Assembly (NCBI GenBank): GCA_026785865.1
Contig: JAJAZG010000548.1
Coordinates: forward strand, 1 to 9,486
Direction: 5' to 3'
DNA length: 9,486 nucleotides
Source: Pseudanabaena sp. CAN_BIN31
Lineage (GTDB): Bacteria; Cyanobacteriota; Cyanobacteriia; Pseudanabaenales; Pseudanabaenaceae
In this document: in pieces, positions 1 through 6,208 of the stretch
Position numbering within the stretch: the first letter of the stretch is position 1
How the letters are laid out: every line of letters starts with the position of its first letter
Translations under genes and position numbers: made by a program
Notes under the pieces: model-generated
What the model was told of the DNA's origin: nothing
The model's database searches: none
The model's input: the letters and a program-made list of their open reading frames with translations, nothing else

Positions 1-143
1 ATGTATATTTGCTCCAGATTCCATCTGAAAATATCAAGAATCCTGTGCTAGTGGTCGAGTTTCCCGATGGTTCAGGGTATGAGCAAAAGATCACTCGCTT
101 TTTGATGAACGGCGCAGCGCGATCGCCTATATCCAACAAATAA
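1..143 (+). CDS. 3' end of an unrecognised protein gene (partial)
   Basis: Reading from base 3, an open frame runs 46 codons to a TAA at 141-143; the gene begins outside the window. The visible C-terminus contains LVVEFPDGSGYEQKITRF and ends in ISNK. I do not recognise the family. Two things support coding: the alternating hydrophobic/charged pattern of the middle portion, and a terminator-like element that starts on the stop codon itself. The other two + frames close early (stops near 31 and 49). A HIP1 octamer at 119-126 lies in the last codons, giving Ala-Arg-Ser. The fragment is too short for a functional call, and a decayed gene cannot be excluded. Confidence 0.45.
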   Translation, partial: VYLLQIPSENIKNPVLVVEFPDGSGYEQKITRFLMNGAARSPISNK

Positions 144-173
144 AAAAGGCGGTTGCTTTGCGCCGACTTTTTT
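142..173 (+). terminator. Weak intrinsic terminator fused to the TAA stop
   Basis: A run of A (142-147), a short GC-rich hairpin (GGCGG at 148-152 with CGCC at 161-164, mostly paired) and a run of six T (168-173) form a terminator-like, potentially bidirectional element. Its A-run includes the last two bases of the TAA at 141-143. A competing inverted repeat, CGGCGCA 110-116 with TGCGCCG 159-165, could pair instead. The hairpin is imperfect, so the call is moderate. Confidence 0.45.
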
Positions 174-182
174 GATGAAATA

Positions 183-191
183 TGCTAGTAT
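183..191 (+). promoter_or_regulatory. Possible extended -10 promoter for the tRNA
   Basis: TGCTAGTAT at 183-191 matches an extended -10 (TGn followed by TAGTAT) and lies 12 bases before the mature tRNA 5' end at 204. No good -35 box is visible. TATAGC at 193-198, with TTGATG at 172-177 at a 15-bp spacing, is an alternative. Confidence 0.3.
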
Positions 192-203
192 GTATAGCCT
201 GTT

Positions 204-276
204 GGGGAATTAGCTCAGTTGGTAGAGTGCTGCGATCGCACCGCAGAGGTCAGGGGTTCGAGCCTCCTATTCTCCA
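204..276 (+). tRNA. trnA(CGC): tRNA-Ala, anticodon CGC
   Basis: A complete 73-base cloverleaf can be drawn by hand. The acceptor stem is 204-210 with 269-275 and the discriminator is A276. The D stem is 213-216 with 225-228, closing on a G-U pair. The anticodon stem is 230-234 with 242-246 (CTGCG/CGCAG), and the seven-base loop ATCGCAC carries anticodon CGC at 237-239, reading GCG. The T stem is 252-256 with 264-268 and the T loop is TTCGAGC. The third acceptor pair is G206-T273, the G3:U70 pair that is the classic alanine identity element, which independently supports the anticodon assignment. CCA is not encoded. A run of seven T (277-283) follows directly and may end transcription. The HIP1 octamer GCGATCGC occupies 232-239, so most of the anticodon arm is HIP1. 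Confidence 0.95.
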
Positions 277-296
277 TTTTTTTGCGGAATGTTTAA

Positions 297-944
297 ATGA
301 CTATTACCCCCATATCCTATAAGCAAGAAGTTTCGTTAGCGATCGCGCGTAACGCGGTATTACCAATTAGTTGGCAAACCTATGAGACGATGCTTGTCGA
401 TATGGGCGATCGTCGTTCCGCTCGTTTAGCTTATGACCGAGGAGTTTTAGAAATCAGGATGCCATCTGACCTTCATGAAGCGATTAATCGCTTATTAGCG
501 CGAATAGTTGGAGTTTTGGCTGAAGAATTAGATCTACCATTAAAAGAATTTGGTTCGGTCACGCTAAATCGCAATGACATCAAGAAAGGTGCAGAGCCTG
601 ACTCTAGCTTTTATATTCAAAATGCCGATCGGATACGCGGTAATACGATCAATATCTCTGTAGATCCGCCGCCAGATTTAGTAATTGAGATTGACATCAC
701 TAATTCTAGTATGCGGAGTTTTGCCGTTTATCAGCAGTTAGGAATTCCAGAAATATGGCGCTATGCCAATGGAAGCGTAAAAATTTTTCAATTGCAAGAT
801 GGCAATTATTTAGAATGTGAATTCAGTCTCACTTTTACGACAATTTCTGGAGCTGTACTTGATAGCTTTTTACGAATGTCAGAAACAGAAAATAGTACTA
901 AGATTGTCCGCGCTGTCAGGAAATGGCTAAGCGATCGCAACTGA
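297..944 (+). CDS. Uma2 family protein (DUF820, PD-(D/E)XK nuclease fold)
   Basis: This 215-aa protein has the layout of the Uma2/DUF820 family, which is greatly expanded in cyanobacteria and has a restriction-endonuclease-like fold. Recognisable blocks are the strand-helix segment RLAYDRGVLEIRMPS followed by the LHEAINRLLARI helix (residues 43-70), the acidic EPDSSFYI block (100-107), the core strand PPPDLVIEIDIT (124-135) and the YQQLGIPEIWRY segment (145-156). Candidate active-site acids are D102 and E131; the lysine of a strict PD-(D/E)XK site is not obvious, as in many cyanobacterial members. Substrate and biological role of these solitary genes are not established. It starts only 20 bases after the tRNA, with no clear Shine-Dalgarno, so it may rely on read-through of the tRNA transcript. 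It ends 17 bp from the convergent hisC. No toxin partner or transposase is adjacent. Confidence 0.9.
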   Translation: MTITPISYKQEVSLAIARNAVLPISWQTYETMLVDMGDRRSARLAYDRGVLEIRMPSDLHEAINRLLARIVGVLAEELDLPLKEFGSVTLNRNDIKKGAEPDSSFYIQNADRIRGNTINISVDPPPDLVIEIDITNSSMRSFAVYQQLGIPEIWRYANGSVKIFQLQDGNYLECEFSLTFTTISGAVLDSFLRMSETENSTKIVRAVRKWLSDRN

Positions 945-961
945 ACTGTGTTGTTCGTTGA

Positions 962-2005
962 TCAATTTTTTAGCGCATCGATCAAAGCCAAATTTTCTTC
1001 ATCAGTGCCAACCGTAATCCGTAACTTATCAGCTAGTCCTGCTTGATTAAAATAGCGGACTAAAATCCCAGCTTCTTTGAGCTTTAAATAAAGCTCTTCA
1101 GCGTTGCCTTTGGGTGGCTTTGCCAGCACAAAATTGCCGTGAGACTCAAATACAGTAAAGCCAAGATTTTTAAGATCTTGAGAAAGTTTGGTACGCGATC
1201 GCTTAACTTTTTCGGCACTTGCATTTTTATAGTCTTGGTCGCGCATGGCTGCTGTTCCCATCGCGATCGCGATCGCATCAATGTTATAGCTATCTTTGAC
1301 CTTAAATAAACCTGATAACAGTTTAGGATTGGCAATGCCGAAGCCTAAACGTAAACCTGCGAGAGAGTAACCTTTCGACAAAGTTCGTAACACAATCACA
1401 TTTTCAAATTCATGGACTAATTGCAATGCCGAATACTCTGCAAAATCGACATAGGCTTCATCGATCGCCAAAATTCCTGATACTTGTTGCGCCAATTGGC
1501 GTAAATCATCCAAAGGTACAATATGCCCCGATGGACTATTGGGCGAAGCGATAAAAGTGACTGCGCCATTTGCGGCGACGAGTTCCGCGATCGGTAACTG
1601 AAAATTTTCGCCATAGGGGACTTCGACGATTTCCGCAGGTTGCATCGCCGACAAAGTGCGATAAAGCACATAAGTCGGCATTGGGTAGACTACTTTACGA
1701 TCGCATCCTTCCGCACAAGCCCGAATCAAAACATTTAAAACATCATCGCTGCCATTGCCGACAATGATCCAATCTTTAGGCACATCAAGTACTTCGCTTA
1801 CAGCTTGGCAAAAATCGTGGGCAAAGGGGTCAGGATAGCGGCGCAGTGAGTCACCATCAATATTTTGTAAAGCCGCGATCGCCTTAGGTGAAGGCGGATA
1901 GGGATTCTCGTTAGTATTTAGTTTAATAATTTTGATCCCAGACTTGGGCTGTTCCCCCGGAACATAGCCAGTCATTGCATCAATCGCAGGGCGGAAATAG
2001 CTCAT
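962..2005 (-). CDS. hisC: Histidinol-phosphate aminotransferase
   Basis: This cytosolic PLP-dependent class I/II aminotransferase converts imidazole-acetol phosphate and glutamate to histidinol phosphate in histidine synthesis. I take the ATG at 2003-2005, giving 347 aa beginning MSYFRPAIDAMTGY, the normal HisC N-terminus; the frame stays open to an ATG at 2059, but that adds 18 residues unlike the family. Visible family features are LNTNENPYPPSP (29-40), GNGSDD (83-88), the SPNSPSG loop with N156 (usually NPNNPTG), IDEAYVDF with D182 and Y185 contacting PLP, RTLSKGYSLAGLRLGF with the Schiff-base lysine K211, and R329 in LRITVGT for the substrate carboxylate. A promoter between the two candidate starts favours the shorter form. 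The gene stands alone, as his genes are scattered in cyanobacteria. Confidence 0.96.
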   Translation of the reverse strand: MSYFRPAIDAMTGYVPGEQPKSGIKIIKLNTNENPYPPSPKAIAALQNIDGDSLRRYPDPFAHDFCQAVSEVLDVPKDWIIVGNGSDDVLNVLIRACAEGCDRKVVYPMPTYVLYRTLSAMQPAEIVEVPYGENFQLPIAELVAANGAVTFIASPNSPSGHIVPLDDLRQLAQQVSGILAIDEAYVDFAEYSALQLVHEFENVIVLRTLSKGYSLAGLRLGFGIANPKLLSGLFKVKDSYNIDAIAIAMGTAAMRDQDYKNASAEKVKRSRTKLSQDLKNLGFTVFESHGNFVLAKPPKGNAEELYLKLKEAGILVRYFNQAGLADKLRITVGTDEENLALIDALKN

Positions 2006-2038
2006 AGCAAAAATGTGAAAATTTATGTCAGGTTTTTT

Positions 2039-2066
2039 ATTGTATCGTAATGAAAACATACTTAAA
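2039..2066 (-). promoter_or_regulatory. Candidate hisC promoter
   Basis: On the minus strand, TTTAAG (2066-2061) and TACAAT (2044-2039) are separated by 16 bp. They predict a start near 2032 and a leader of about 27 bases before the ATG at 2005. The -10 is a near-consensus hexamer; the -35 is poor. The element lies inside the longer hisC reading frame, so it argues for the shorter start. Confidence 0.5.
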
Positions 2067-2073
2067 CTTACCC

Positions 2074-2098
2074 AAAAACAAGGGGCTTAAGCCCCTTG
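2074..2098 (-). terminator. Intrinsic terminator of rbcR
   Basis: A perfect 20-bp palindrome occupies 2079-2098 (arms CAAGGGGC and GCCCCTTG around TTAA). On the minus strand it is followed by five T (2078-2074). It begins 12 bases beyond the rbcR stop at 2111, with a HIP1 octamer (2103-2110) between them. Confidence 0.85.
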
Positions 2099-2110
2099 CC
2101 TCGCGATCGC

Positions 2111-3040
2111 TTATACGGTTTTATCTCGAAATATTGGCAAGACTTCATTACAAAAAGCCTCTGTCGCCTTAGACCGATAGCGATTAGGATTACGAATTTG
2201 TAACAACATCCGCTTAATTACCACTCCATCAATCCGCACTTGCTGCAAAGCGCCCATTTGCAACTCTTTTTCGATCGCCGTTATCGACAAAAATGCTGCC
2301 CCCAAACCTGCCTGTACGGCATTTTTAATCGCCTCAATCGAATTTAACTCCATCGCGATCACCAACTGACGCGGATCGACACCGCTATCGATTAGCACGC
2401 GATCAATCGCTTTGCGAATTGTCGATTGTGAATCAAGGGTAATAAATTGCAGCTTATACAGCTCCTCAATCGGTAACATCCCCACCTGAGCCATCGGATG
2501 TGAAGTTGGTAGAATTAGCGCTAGTTCATCTTCGGCATAAGGTGTAATCTCTAAAGAGTCAAGCAAATCCGCAGGAATTTCACCGCCAATTATCGCCAAA
2601 TCTACCTGTCCATTGGCAACACTCCAGGCCGTTCGCCTTGTAGAATGAACATGGAGCTGCACCGAAACTTCAGGATATTTCTTGCGAAATAAGCCAATCA
2701 TCTGCGGCATCAGATAGGTTCCAGTCGTTTGACTAGCACCTATAATTAGAGTCCCACCATTAAGACTTTGGAGATCGTCAATGGCTCGACAAGTCTCTTG
2801 GCAAAGGCTCAAAATGCGATCGCTATAGGAAAGTAATAACTGTCCTGCCTCCGTCAACTGTGCTCTTCGCCCCCCGCGATCAAACAAAGGTACATCTAGC
2901 TGTCGTTCTAGATGCTGAACTTGCAAGCTAACGGCGGGTTGAGACACATATAGGCTATCGGCAGCGCGTTTAAAGCTACCCTCAGAAGCGATCGCCTTGA
3001 GAATGCGTAATTGGTCTAGGGTGAACGGTATATCGATCAT
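2111..3040 (-). CDS. rbcR: LysR-type regulator RbcR (Ycf30)
   Basis: This 309-aa LysR-family regulator belongs to the cyanobacterial/plastid RbcR (Ycf30, Synechocystis Sll0998-like) group. The family regulates carbon-fixation genes such as rbcLS and senses Calvin-cycle or redox state. The N-terminal winged HTH (about 5-65) reads FTLDQLRILKAIASEGSFKRAA then SLYVSQPAVSLQVQHLERQL and PLFDRGGRRAQLTEAG. Next come a linker helix (66-90) and an effector-binding domain (about 92-300), starting GGTLIIGASQTTGTYLMP and including HSTRRTAWSVANGQVDLAIIGGE, blocks I associate with this subgroup. The length is normal. The ATG start fits the domain boundary. It diverges from the next gene with only 19 bp between start codons, so the promoters must overlap or reach into the opposing coding sequences. 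It ends in a strong terminator and is therefore a separate unit from hisC. Confidence 0.93.
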   Translation of the reverse strand: MIDIPFTLDQLRILKAIASEGSFKRAADSLYVSQPAVSLQVQHLERQLDVPLFDRGGRRAQLTEAGQLLLSYSDRILSLCQETCRAIDDLQSLNGGTLIIGASQTTGTYLMPQMIGLFRKKYPEVSVQLHVHSTRRTAWSVANGQVDLAIIGGEIPADLLDSLEITPYAEDELALILPTSHPMAQVGMLPIEELYKLQFITLDSQSTIRKAIDRVLIDSGVDPRQLVIAMELNSIEAIKNAVQAGLGAAFLSITAIEKELQMGALQQVRIDGVVIKRMLLQIRNPNRYRSKATEAFCNEVLPIFRDKTV

Positions 3041-3059
3041 AGAAGCAGCGTGAGAAAAG

Positions 3060-4013
3060 ATGAGTCGGGAGGTTATTCAAGATTTTTTGAATTCAACAGG
3101 AGTTGTGGGGATTGCCCTCACAAACCGCCGTATGCGTCCTTATTTTTACGGATTAGATGCCGTATTAGATCGGACTAAGCAAGCATTAGGTCAAGGGGTA
3201 TTGCAAGTTGTTGAGAATCTGCCAGAAGGATTTGAATCTTTTGAGTTTCACTTTGCTGGTCATGTTGTTTTCATTTACAAACTAACCCATGGACTAGTAC
3301 TACTGGTACTTACAGATCGCGAACTTAAATTGATTGACTATCGGCGGGGTATTACCAAAATAAAATATCTGATCGAAACAGATACATACAACACAGTCGC
3401 ATACTTTAAGCTCTTATTAGGTTCGGTGACCCAACATTCTCTGCCAAGTTCAAACTGGAATGCAGTTGCACCAGTCGCAACTACTCAATCACAGGTACAA
3501 AATCGGTCAGTAAGGCAAGCTCCTGCTAATCCCAATCCAGAGGCGATCGCCACAAATAGTAAACCCCAAACACCTCCTATTGCCGTTAAATCTTCGACTA
3601 CTTTAGACCCTACGAATAGGGCTGTAGCTACCAATAACCCTACACAAATCACCAGTCCTACTCTCTCAGTATCAGCGAAAACTGACCAGCAAGAGTATAA
3701 GTTAGATGAAGTTTTAGCCGCCTTAAATAAGTTAAGTAACTTTACAACCCAATATCTAGGCAAAGTCGTAGTTACAAACTATTGGAAATCTAGCCGCTCC
3801 GATTCGTCTTGGCTTGCCGAATTTGAAGTTGATCGCAGTGGGCAAATATCACATCCGAAGCAAGCAGCGATCGCCTGTAACCCAGAACAACTTCAACAAA
3901 TTCAGTCATGGGTGGCAGCTTATGTAAAGCGTTGCAAACAAGTAATTCGCAATTTCGATCAAATGCTAGAACAAGACTGTCTCGACAGCCGCCAGAAGCA
4001 ATTATTATTTTAG
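3060..4013 (+). CDS. Conserved cyanobacterial two-domain protein, roadblock/LC7-like N-terminus
   Basis: This 317-aa protein has no name I can assign. Three parts are visible. Residues 1-122 are compact, with an initial helix, strands VVGIALTNRRMRPYFY and FEFHFAGHVVFIYKL, then GLVLLVLTDREL. That order resembles a roadblock/LC7 fold (inference from pattern only). Residues 123-208 are a low-complexity linker rich in Pro, Thr, Ser, Asn, Gln and Ala. Residues 210-317 form a second domain with helix LDEVLAALNKLSNFTTQYLG, strand KVVVTNYWKSSR, strand WLAEFEVD and a long helix LQQIQSWVAAYVKRCKQVI. There is no signal peptide or TM segment, so it should be cytosolic. It reads toward the ferredoxin gene 125 bp on, with no terminator between, so co-transcription is possible. 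The start is preceded by a weak GAGAAAAG; the next Met is residue 25. Confidence 0.82.
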   Translation: MSREVIQDFLNSTGVVGIALTNRRMRPYFYGLDAVLDRTKQALGQGVLQVVENLPEGFESFEFHFAGHVVFIYKLTHGLVLLVLTDRELKLIDYRRGITKIKYLIETDTYNTVAYFKLLLGSVTQHSLPSSNWNAVAPVATTQSQVQNRSVRQAPANPNPEAIATNSKPQTPPIAVKSSTTLDPTNRAVATNNPTQITSPTLSVSAKTDQQEYKLDEVLAALNKLSNFTTQYLGKVVVTNYWKSSRSDSSWLAEFEVDRSGQISHPKQAAIACNPEQLQQIQSWVAAYVKRCKQVIRNFDQMLEQDCLDSRQKQLLF

Positions 4014-4020
4014 TGAATTA

Positions 4021-4059
4021 TTTGGCGCGAGACGGCGATCAGTAAGCAATTTGGCGTGA
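4021..4059 (+). repeat. Direct repeat TTTGGCGYGA upstream of the ferredoxin gene
   Basis: TTTGGCGCGA (4021-4030) and TTTGGCGTGA (4050-4059) are spaced 29 bp apart start to start, in the 125-bp gap before the ferredoxin. They could be a tandem regulator site. A TAATAT -10 candidate sits at 4101-4106, about 40 bp further on, without a clear -35. No terminator is seen in this gap. Confidence 0.35.
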
Positions 4060-4138
4060 ACTACTCTACGCATCCACCTCAAATAAGCTAAACTAGTTTT
4101 TAATATTAAGGGGAACAATCGCAGAGGCGAGCTAAATA

Positions 4139-4633
4139 ATGGCTAAGCGTGTAAGAATTGAGCCGATTGCCCAAATAGCCGATATTGCCACAAATGGGGC
4201 ATTACTATCTGGCTTAATGGGAGACGAGCTAAACATTTTAAAAGAATGTGGTGGACGTGGCATGTGCGCGACCTGTCACGTCTATATTCAAGATGGAATG
4301 TCTTCGCTTAGCCCTATGGGTAAACGAGAACAACGCACTTTGGAAGTGATTACCACCTGCAAACCCAACTCTAGGCTTGCCTGTCAAGCCAAGGTCATGG
4401 GCGAGGGTATTGTGGTTGAGCTACCCGTTGGGATGTATGTCCAATCGATTCAAGATATCGAAGCGTTAATTGGGCGACGTTGCGAAAAACCATTGCTTAG
4501 CCCGATTACTGGTCAAACATTAGTCGAAGTTGGGCAGCTAATTACCAGATCTGTAGTTCGTCAACTAGAAAACACCAAGTTCAGTGTTGGTGAGCAATTG
4601 GCAAATACTAAAAGAGCTGATGTTTTTGAGTAG
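4139..4633 (+). CDS. [2Fe-2S] ferredoxin with C-terminal extension (Slr0148-like)
   Basis: This 164-aa protein is a single-cluster electron carrier. The cluster cysteines are C37, C43, C46 and C82 (CGGRGMCATC, then RLACQ): CX5CX2CX35C, the adrenodoxin/ISC-type spacing rather than CX4CX2C of plant-type PetF. C74 is an additional cysteine. The ferredoxin fold ends near residue 95; a further ~65 residues follow (EALIGRRCEKPLLSPITG, then TLVEVGQLITRS), with C115. The extension is not part of a minimal ferredoxin and may bind a partner. No TM or targeting signal is visible. Its position just before a V4R gene matches the association in the Synechocystis slr0144-slr0152 (Pap) region, where a similar ferredoxin follows the V4R genes. 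GAGG at 4124-4127 is 11 bases before the ATG. The redox partner is not predictable from sequence. Confidence 0.92.
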   Translation: MAKRVRIEPIAQIADIATNGALLSGLMGDELNILKECGGRGMCATCHVYIQDGMSSLSPMGKREQRTLEVITTCKPNSRLACQAKVMGEGIVVELPVGMYVQSIQDIEALIGRRCEKPLLSPITGQTLVEVGQLITRSVVRQLENTKFSVGEQLANTKRADVFE

Positions 4634-4680
4634 AAATAATGTTGCAATGGTATTGCTTGAATAAGTTTCTGCCTTGCTAA

Positions 4681-4739
4681 TTATTGATATCTTTATCTAA
4701 CAATCAATAAAATTCACAACAAAATTTACCACAAATTTT
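4681..4739 (+). promoter_or_regulatory. Two nested inverted repeats in the leader of the V4R cluster
   Basis: The 126-bp gap before the first V4R gene holds two perfect inverted repeats. The first is TTATTGAT (4681-4688) with ATCAATAA (4703-4710), spacer 14. The second is AAAATTT (4721-4727) with AAATTTT (4733-4739), spacer 5. The second ends seven bases before the Shine-Dalgarno AGGAG (4746-4750). They are AT-rich and lack T-tracts, so operator sites or a leader structure fit better than a terminator. The site must separate ferredoxin expression from V4R expression if it is used. Confidence 0.45.
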
Positions 4740-4759
4740 AGGGATAGGAGCATTTAATT

Positions 4760-5440
4760 ATGACCGTTGCTGTAGATCGTCCAAATAGCGCCACCAGAGC
4801 GAAAAGAAAAAATAATCACTATAGTCTCCAAGACTTTTTTAAGCCCGATCTTGAGAAAGGTATCATCGAAGACTGGAACGGATTGAGAAATATCCTTACC
4901 AGTGAAGATTTCATCATTGGTCTACAAGAGGGGCTAGAAGATGAAGTTGGTGAAGCTTCAGCCGCAGTCATGTATTCGATTGGCTGCGAATGGGGATTGC
5001 AAGATGCCTTGTTTTTTACAAAATGGTTTGAACGTGACTTTGGGCGGGGTATTCGCCAAACTAATTTGCCTTTCTTACTAGAAACTTGGTGGTGGCCATT
5101 CACATCGCAAGGTTGGGGTCGTTGGCAAATGGATATGAGCGATCGCAAACAGGGATTCATGTTTATCAGCGTATTTGACTCTGCCGTAGCGCGTAGCCTT
5201 GGTGATGTCGGCAAACCAGTTTGTCACTTGTATGCAGGTTTGTTTTCAGGATTTTTTACCCATCTGGTGAATAAAGAACTGGAATGTATTGAAATTCAGT
5301 GCTATTCCATGGGAGAAAATTACTGTAAATTCTTGCTCGGTGGCAAAAATCGCATTGATGCCGCTTCATTCTGGCTCAATGAGGGCGCGACCACTCGCGA
5401 CATCGAGGGGCGTTTGCGAAATGGAGAATTTCTAAAATGA
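4760..5440 (+). CDS. V4R domain protein 1 (Slr0144-like)
   Basis: This 226-aa cytosolic protein has a C-terminal V4R (4-vinyl reductase-like) domain at about 135-197, after an N-terminal helical/aromatic region. V4R is a small-molecule-binding domain also found in BchJ and in regulators. Seen here: FMFISVFDSAVARSL, CHLYAGLFSGFFTHLV, then ELECIEIQCYSMGENYCKF, with C181 and C189 eight residues apart and C155 upstream; the cysteines could bind metal. The WWWPFTSQGWGRW block (110-122) recurs in reduced form in V4R protein 2, so the two are paralogues. In Synechocystis the related slr0144 belongs to the Pap operon, whose loss impairs PSII assembly; ligand and mechanism are unknown. AGGAG at 4746-4750 is nine bases before the ATG. 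It overlaps the next gene by four bases (ATGA), implying translational coupling. Confidence 0.92.
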   Translation: MTVAVDRPNSATRAKRKNNHYSLQDFFKPDLEKGIIEDWNGLRNILTSEDFIIGLQEGLEDEVGEASAAVMYSIGCEWGLQDALFFTKWFERDFGRGIRQTNLPFLLETWWWPFTSQGWGRWQMDMSDRKQGFMFISVFDSAVARSLGDVGKPVCHLYAGLFSGFFTHLVNKELECIEIQCYSMGENYCKFLLGGKNRIDAASFWLNEGATTRDIEGRLRNGEFLK

Positions 5441-5718
5441 GTACTTCTGACTGGCGGTTACAGCCATTACGCAGTTTTTGGCAAAGTGTAAATTGGGACA
5501 ATCGCGCGATCGCCCCAGTATCCATTGGTAGCAATGGTAAAGTTGCCCCAACATTAAATTACATGATGTCTGTCAGAGACTATTTTCGGGCAGTTTCTTG
5601 GACAGGGATTCCCGAAATTGCTGCCAAAGCCGCCGAACCACAGCAGAGTAGCAAGCCAATTGACGAAGCTAATGAAACCCTTGAAGACTTTCTTGACGAT
5701 ATTTCTAATTTCTTCTAA
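5437..5718 (+). CDS. Small conserved protein, Slr0145-like (93 aa)
   Basis: The ATG at 5437 overlaps the TGA of V4R protein 1 (ATGA), with no separate leader. The product is rich in Trp in its first half (W6, W15, W20, W55) and has a strongly acidic tail, ETLEDFLDDISNFF, that looks like a short amphipathic docking segment. There is no TM segment and no cysteine. By position, and by the V4R-small-helical-V4R order, it corresponds to slr0145 in the Synechocystis Pap operon; no biochemical function is known. Because its frame is coupled to V4R protein 1 it is likely made in proportion to it, consistent with a complex. Confidence 0.83.
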   Translation: MSTSDWRLQPLRSFWQSVNWDNRAIAPVSIGSNGKVAPTLNYMMSVRDYFRAVSWTGIPEIAAKAAEPQQSSKPIDEANETLEDFLDDISNFF

Positions 5719-5736
5719 GTATGCGATACAAGAATT

Positions 5737-6195
5737 ATGATGCCAAAGATTGAAGAACTAATTAGCCAAGCACAAGATCGTTATCTTGCCTCGGACGAGC
5801 TAGGACTGATGGAAAGCTATATTAGTTCATTGCCCGATCGCCTAAAGCTTTATAAAATGATCCGCGATCGTGAAATTGACCTTTTGCAAGCAGTTGCCGA
5901 CCAAATCTCAACTGAATTACCAAGCGTGACTGACGAAGATCTGGAAACTGGAATTAAAAATCTCATTCTCGTTCTGCGCTATAGCTCGATGGCCATGCTC
6001 CTAAATGATGAAAATTTCTTAAAACAAAGATTGCTCAATTGGCTAGAAGGGATCATGTCCATGCACGATATGCGCCGACTCAATGAAACCCTTTATAAAT
6101 TGCTCAACCAAAAACTACGCGAACAGTTTAGCCCTAGTCAACTGGCTCTGATCCAGCCTTTGATTACTGCTGCCCAAGTCACACTAATCTACTAG
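5737..6195 (+). CDS. All-helical conserved protein, Slr0146-like (152 aa)
   Basis: This 152-aa protein is predicted to be almost entirely helical (KIEELISQAQDRYLAS, LKLYKMIRDREIDLLQAVADQI, SQLALIQPLITAAQVTLIY). It has no cysteine, signal peptide or clear TM span. It starts 18 bases after the 93-aa gene with MMPKIEEL, so the second ATG at 5740 could be the true start. It lies between the small Trp-rich gene and the second V4R gene, as slr0146 does in Synechocystis. I know no enzymatic motif in it; a scaffold or adaptor role in PSII assembly is inference from the neighbourhood only. Its TAG stop (6193-6195) overlaps the Shine-Dalgarno of the next gene. Confidence 0.86.
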   Translation: MMPKIEELISQAQDRYLASDELGLMESYISSLPDRLKLYKMIRDREIDLLQAVADQISTELPSVTDEDLETGIKNLILVLRYSSMAMLLNDENFLKQRLLNWLEGIMSMHDMRRLNETLYKLLNQKLREQFSPSQLALIQPLITAAQVTLIY

Positions 6196-6198
6196 GAG
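6194..6198 (+). promoter_or_regulatory. Shine-Dalgarno overlapping the preceding stop
   Basis: AGGAG at 6194-6198 shares two bases with the TAG stop of the 152-aa gene and sits ten bases before the ATG at 6209. This arrangement favours reinitiation or coupling between the two genes. Confidence 0.7.
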
Positions 6199-6208
6199 AC
6201 TAACAATT

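Noticed and set aside
204..944. tRNA plus Uma2 gene as an integrated element
   Set aside because: No integrase, no repeated tRNA 3' end and no change in composition; Uma2 genes are common solitary genes in cyanobacteria.
1084..1767. Several short frames inside hisC on both strands
   Set aside because: All are alternative frames of an unambiguous hisC with its PLP lysine and substrate-binding motifs intact.
2006..2059. An 18-codon N-terminal extension of hisC
   Set aside because: The added residues do not look like HisC and a -35/-10 pair lies within them; the ATG at 2005 gives the usual MSYFRPAIDAMTGY start.
4819..5214. A 131-codon minus-strand frame inside V4R protein 1
   Set aside because: Shadow of a well supported V4R gene; low-complexity Ser/Pro content and no start signal.
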